Source: Streptomyces sp. NK15101 (GTDB lineage: Bacteria; Actinomycetota; Actinomycetes; Streptomycetales; Streptomycetaceae). From it: a stretch of DNA of 64,000 bases. Under the pieces are notes generated by a model. The model saw only the letters and a list, made by a program, of their open reading frames with translations. It made no database searches and was not told the DNA's origin. The stretch is taken from contig NZ_JAINVG010000023.1 of the NCBI RefSeq assembly GCF_020400725.1, positions 1 through 64,000 of the forward strand. Direction: 5' to 3'. This document shows, piece after piece, positions 62,211 through 64,000 of this stretch (within the stretch, counting starts at the first letter, position 1; the number at the start of each line of letters is the position of its first letter). The position numbers were made by a program, and so were the translations under genes.

Positions 62211-63191
62211 ATGACCATGAGCCCCGAGATGACGTCGGCGTCCGAGGCGCCGGACGCCGAGGCGCTGCCTTCCGCCACGCTGGGCGGGGACAGCAAGCGT
62301 TCGATCGAGCAGATCACCCTGCTGCTGTTCATCACGGTGCCGTTCCTGGCACTGCTCGCCGCGGTACCGCTGGCGTGGGGCTGGGGGGTGAGCTGGCTGG
62401 ATCTGGGGCTGATGGTGGCGATGTACTACATCGGCTGCCACGGGATCACGATCGGTTTCCACCGGTACTTCACGCACGGTTCCTTCAAGGCGAAGCGGCC
62501 GCTGCGGATCGCCCTCGCGGTCATGGGTTCGCTGGCCGTGGAGGGTCCGCTGGTGCGCTGGGTGGCGGACCACCGCAAGCACCACAAGTTCTCGGACGCG
62601 GAGGGCGACCCGCACTCGCCGTGGCGGTTCGGCGAGACGGTTCCGGCGCTGATGAAGGGCCTGTGGTGGGCGCACATCGGCTGGATGTTCGACGAGGAGC
62701 AGACGCCGCAGCACAAGTACGCCCCCGATCTGATCAAGGATCCGGCGATCCGGGCGATCTCGCGCCAGTTCGTGCTGTGGACGGTCGTGTCGCTGGCGAT
62801 CCCGCCGCTGGTGGGCGGTCTGGTGACGATGTCGTGGTGGGGCGCGTTCACGGCGTTCTTCTGGGGCTCGCTGGTGCGGGTGGCGCTGCTGCACCACGTG
62901 ACGTGGTCGATCAACTCGATCTGTCACGCGGTGGGCAAGCGGCCGTTCAAGTCGCGTGACCGCTCGGGCAACGTGTGGTGGCTGGCGGTGCTGTCCTGCG
63001 GCGAGTCCTGGCACAACCTGCACCACGCGGACCCGACGTCGGCCCGGCACGGGGTGCTGCGCGGGCAGCTGGACTCCAGCGCGCGGCTCATCCGCTGGTT
63101 CGAGCAGCTGGGCTGGGCGACCGATGTGCGCTGGCCGGCGAAGTCCCGCATCGAAGCCCGCCGCCAGAGCGCGTCCTCGAACGCGGCATGA
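62211..63191 (+). CDS. Acyl-CoA/fatty-acid desaturase
   Basis: The 326-residue integral membrane desaturase has the three histidine boxes of the family: HRYFTH (84-89), HRKHH (121-125) and HNLHH (about 267-271), with four or more hydrophobic segments. It probably introduces a delta-9 double bond into fatty acyl chains. ATG 62211 has AGGGA six bases upstream (a second in-frame ATG is at 62217). It is translationally coupled to the TetR gene (ATGA overlap). Confidence 0.93.
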   Translation: MTMSPEMTSASEAPDAEALPSATLGGDSKRSIEQITLLLFITVPFLALLAAVPLAWGWGVSWLDLGLMVAMYYIGCHGITIGFHRYFTHGSFKAKRPLRIALAVMGSLAVEGPLVRWVADHRKHHKFSDAEGDPHSPWRFGETVPALMKGLWWAHIGWMFDEEQTPQHKYAPDLIKDPAIRAISRQFVLWTVVSLAIPPLVGGLVTMSWWGAFTAFFWGSLVRVALLHHVTWSINSICHAVGKRPFKSRDRSGNVWWLAVLSCGESWHNLHHADPTSARHGVLRGQLDSSARLIRWFEQLGWATDVRWPAKSRIEARRQSASSNAA

Positions 63192-63880
63192 TGGAAGACG
63201 TGGCGATCGAGGGCAGGACCGGCGGTACGGGCGGCAGCGGCGGAGAGCAGAAGCCCCGGCGTGGCCGCCGGGTGCGGATGACGGGCGCGGAGCGCCGGGA
63301 GCAGTTGCTCGACATCGGTCGCACGCTCTTCGCGGAGAAGGGCTTCGAGGGCACGTCGGTGGAGGAGATCGCGGCGAAGGCCGGGGTGTCCAAGCCGGTG
63401 GTGTACGAACACTTCGGGGGGAAGGAGGGGCTGTACGCGGTCGTGGTCGACCGGGAGATGCGGCAGCTCCTGGACGGGGTGACGGGGGCGCTGACGGCGG
63501 GGCATCCGCGGGAGCTCCTGGAGCAGGCGGCGTTCGCGCTGCTCGACTACATCGAGAACTACACGGACGGTTTCCGGATCCTCGTACGGGACTCGCCGGT
63601 GGCGCAGTCGACGGGCACGTTCGCGTCGCTGATCAGCGACATCGCCACGCAGGTGGAGGACATCCTGGGCCTGGAGTTCAAGGCGCGCGGTTTCGACCCG
63701 AAGCTGGCGCCGCTGTACGCGCAGGCGCTGGTGGGCAGCGTGGCGCTGACGGGCCAGTGGTGGCTGGACGTCCGCAAGCCGAAGAAGGCGGAGGTCGCGG
63801 CGCACCTGGTGAACCTGGCGTGGCACGGGCTGGACGGTCTGGAGCAGAAGCCGCGGTTGATAGGGCACCGGAAGAGCTGA
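63188..63880 (+). CDS. TetR-family regulator of the desaturase operon
   Basis: The 230-residue protein has a Gly-rich N-terminal extension of about 30 residues, then a TetR HTH ('RREQLLDIGRTLFAEKGFEGTSVEEIAAKAGVSKPVVYEHFGGKEGLYAVVV', residues about 40-90) and a ligand-binding domain with 'DYIENYTDGFRILVRDSPVAQSTGTFASLISDIATQVEDIL'. ATG 63188 overlaps the desaturase stop; a second ATG follows at 63191. Being cotranscribed behind the tandem operator, it is inferred to sense acyl-CoA-like ligands and repress the operon. Confidence 0.93.
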   Translation: MMEDVAIEGRTGGTGGSGGEQKPRRGRRVRMTGAERREQLLDIGRTLFAEKGFEGTSVEEIAAKAGVSKPVVYEHFGGKEGLYAVVVDREMRQLLDGVTGALTAGHPRELLEQAAFALLDYIENYTDGFRILVRDSPVAQSTGTFASLISDIATQVEDILGLEFKARGFDPKLAPLYAQALVGSVALTGQWWLDVRKPKKAEVAAHLVNLAWHGLDGLEQKPRLIGHRKS

Positions 63881-63930
63881 GCGGCCGACGGGCCGGGCGG
63901 GGGGCCGGCACGGGCGCCCGGAGCGAGAAA

Positions 63931-63944
63931 CGACCGTACGGTCG
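63931..63944. promoter_or_regulatory. Perfect 14-bp palindrome near window end
   Basis: CGACCGTACGGTCG is fully symmetric. It precedes a TAGACT-like -10 box at about 63987 of a gene that would begin outside the window; a TetR-like operator is possible. Confidence 0.45.
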
Positions 63945-64000
63945 GCTTCGGTGAGGTAAACGTCTGGTAATCGGCCGCGCCGTGAGTAGACTCGTGTTCA

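Overview
This 64 kb window is a piece of chromosome from a Streptomyces or very close relative. The evidence is the very high G+C content and third-position GC bias, frequent GTG and TTG starts, 4-bp ATGA/GTGA coupled gene junctions, leaderless TAGNNT promoters, and families typical of streptomycetes: a WhiJ-type XRE/DUF397/anti-sigma trio, an HAAS/PadR pair, an SCO6745-family protein, an LAETG sorting signal, and the core run glmU-prs-rplY-pth-(...)-ppc. No phage, plasmid, insertion sequence or CRISPR array is visible. The window mixes conserved core genes with accessory islands.

Layout. 1-4.4 kb: end of a YfhO-like membrane protein, a GNAT/DUF2625 pair, a PadR regulator with its HAAS-domain partner and an embedded operator, another GNAT and a VOC protein. 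4.5-6.7 kb: a HelD-family RNA polymerase recycling protein (HelR type) preceded by a perfect palindrome matching the rifamycin-associated element, so probably an inducible rifamycin-resistance gene. 6.8-9.5 kb: a small membrane-anchored secreted protein, a Ser/Thr kinase with a TPR-like tail and a coupled membrane protein. 9.6-12.5 kb: an N-6 DNA-methylase-like protein with an N-terminal HTH, divergent from a duplicated-domain surface protein. 12.7-23.6 kb: a 3560-residue secreted RHS/YD-repeat toxin (signal peptide, DNRLRE, LamG domains, RHS core, Lys/Val-rich segment, Hint protease, C-terminal HYD1-type ADP-ribosyltransferase-like toxin) with an overlapping 92-residue presumed immunity gene. 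23.8-29.6 kb: small membrane proteins, an acetyltransferase, a lipoprotein HNH nuclease, an SCO6745 protein with a divergent TetR, and a secreted SGNH esterase.

29.6-38.7 kb: mfd, a 450-bp gap filled by a large nested inverted repeat, a MacB-like ABC exporter and a 14-TM MFS exporter. 38.8-46.1 kb: a tyrosine-phosphatase-like protein, small proteins, a DUF4253 protein, the WhiJ-type trio, an FG-GAP-type pseudogene broken by three frameshifts and a stop, a VOC protein and a long coiled-coil protein. 46.2-51.2 kb: a four-gene SUKH/deaminase cluster derived from the polymorphic-toxin world. 51.2-53.6 kb: an orphan sensor kinase whose stop codon is shared with the SUKH-3 gene, an HTH plus LAGLIDADG-like protein and tRNA-Gln(TTG).

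53.7-64 kb is core metabolism and information processing: glmU, prs, rplY (with a long structured leader), pth, two surface/membrane proteins, ppc, and a fatty-acid desaturase coupled to a TetR regulator, with a tandem palindromic operator in front. The most interesting material is the RAE-helR unit, the RHS-Hint-HYD1 toxin/immunity locus, the SUKH/deaminase cluster, the methylase with an altered catalytic motif, the nested repeat after mfd and the desaturase operator.
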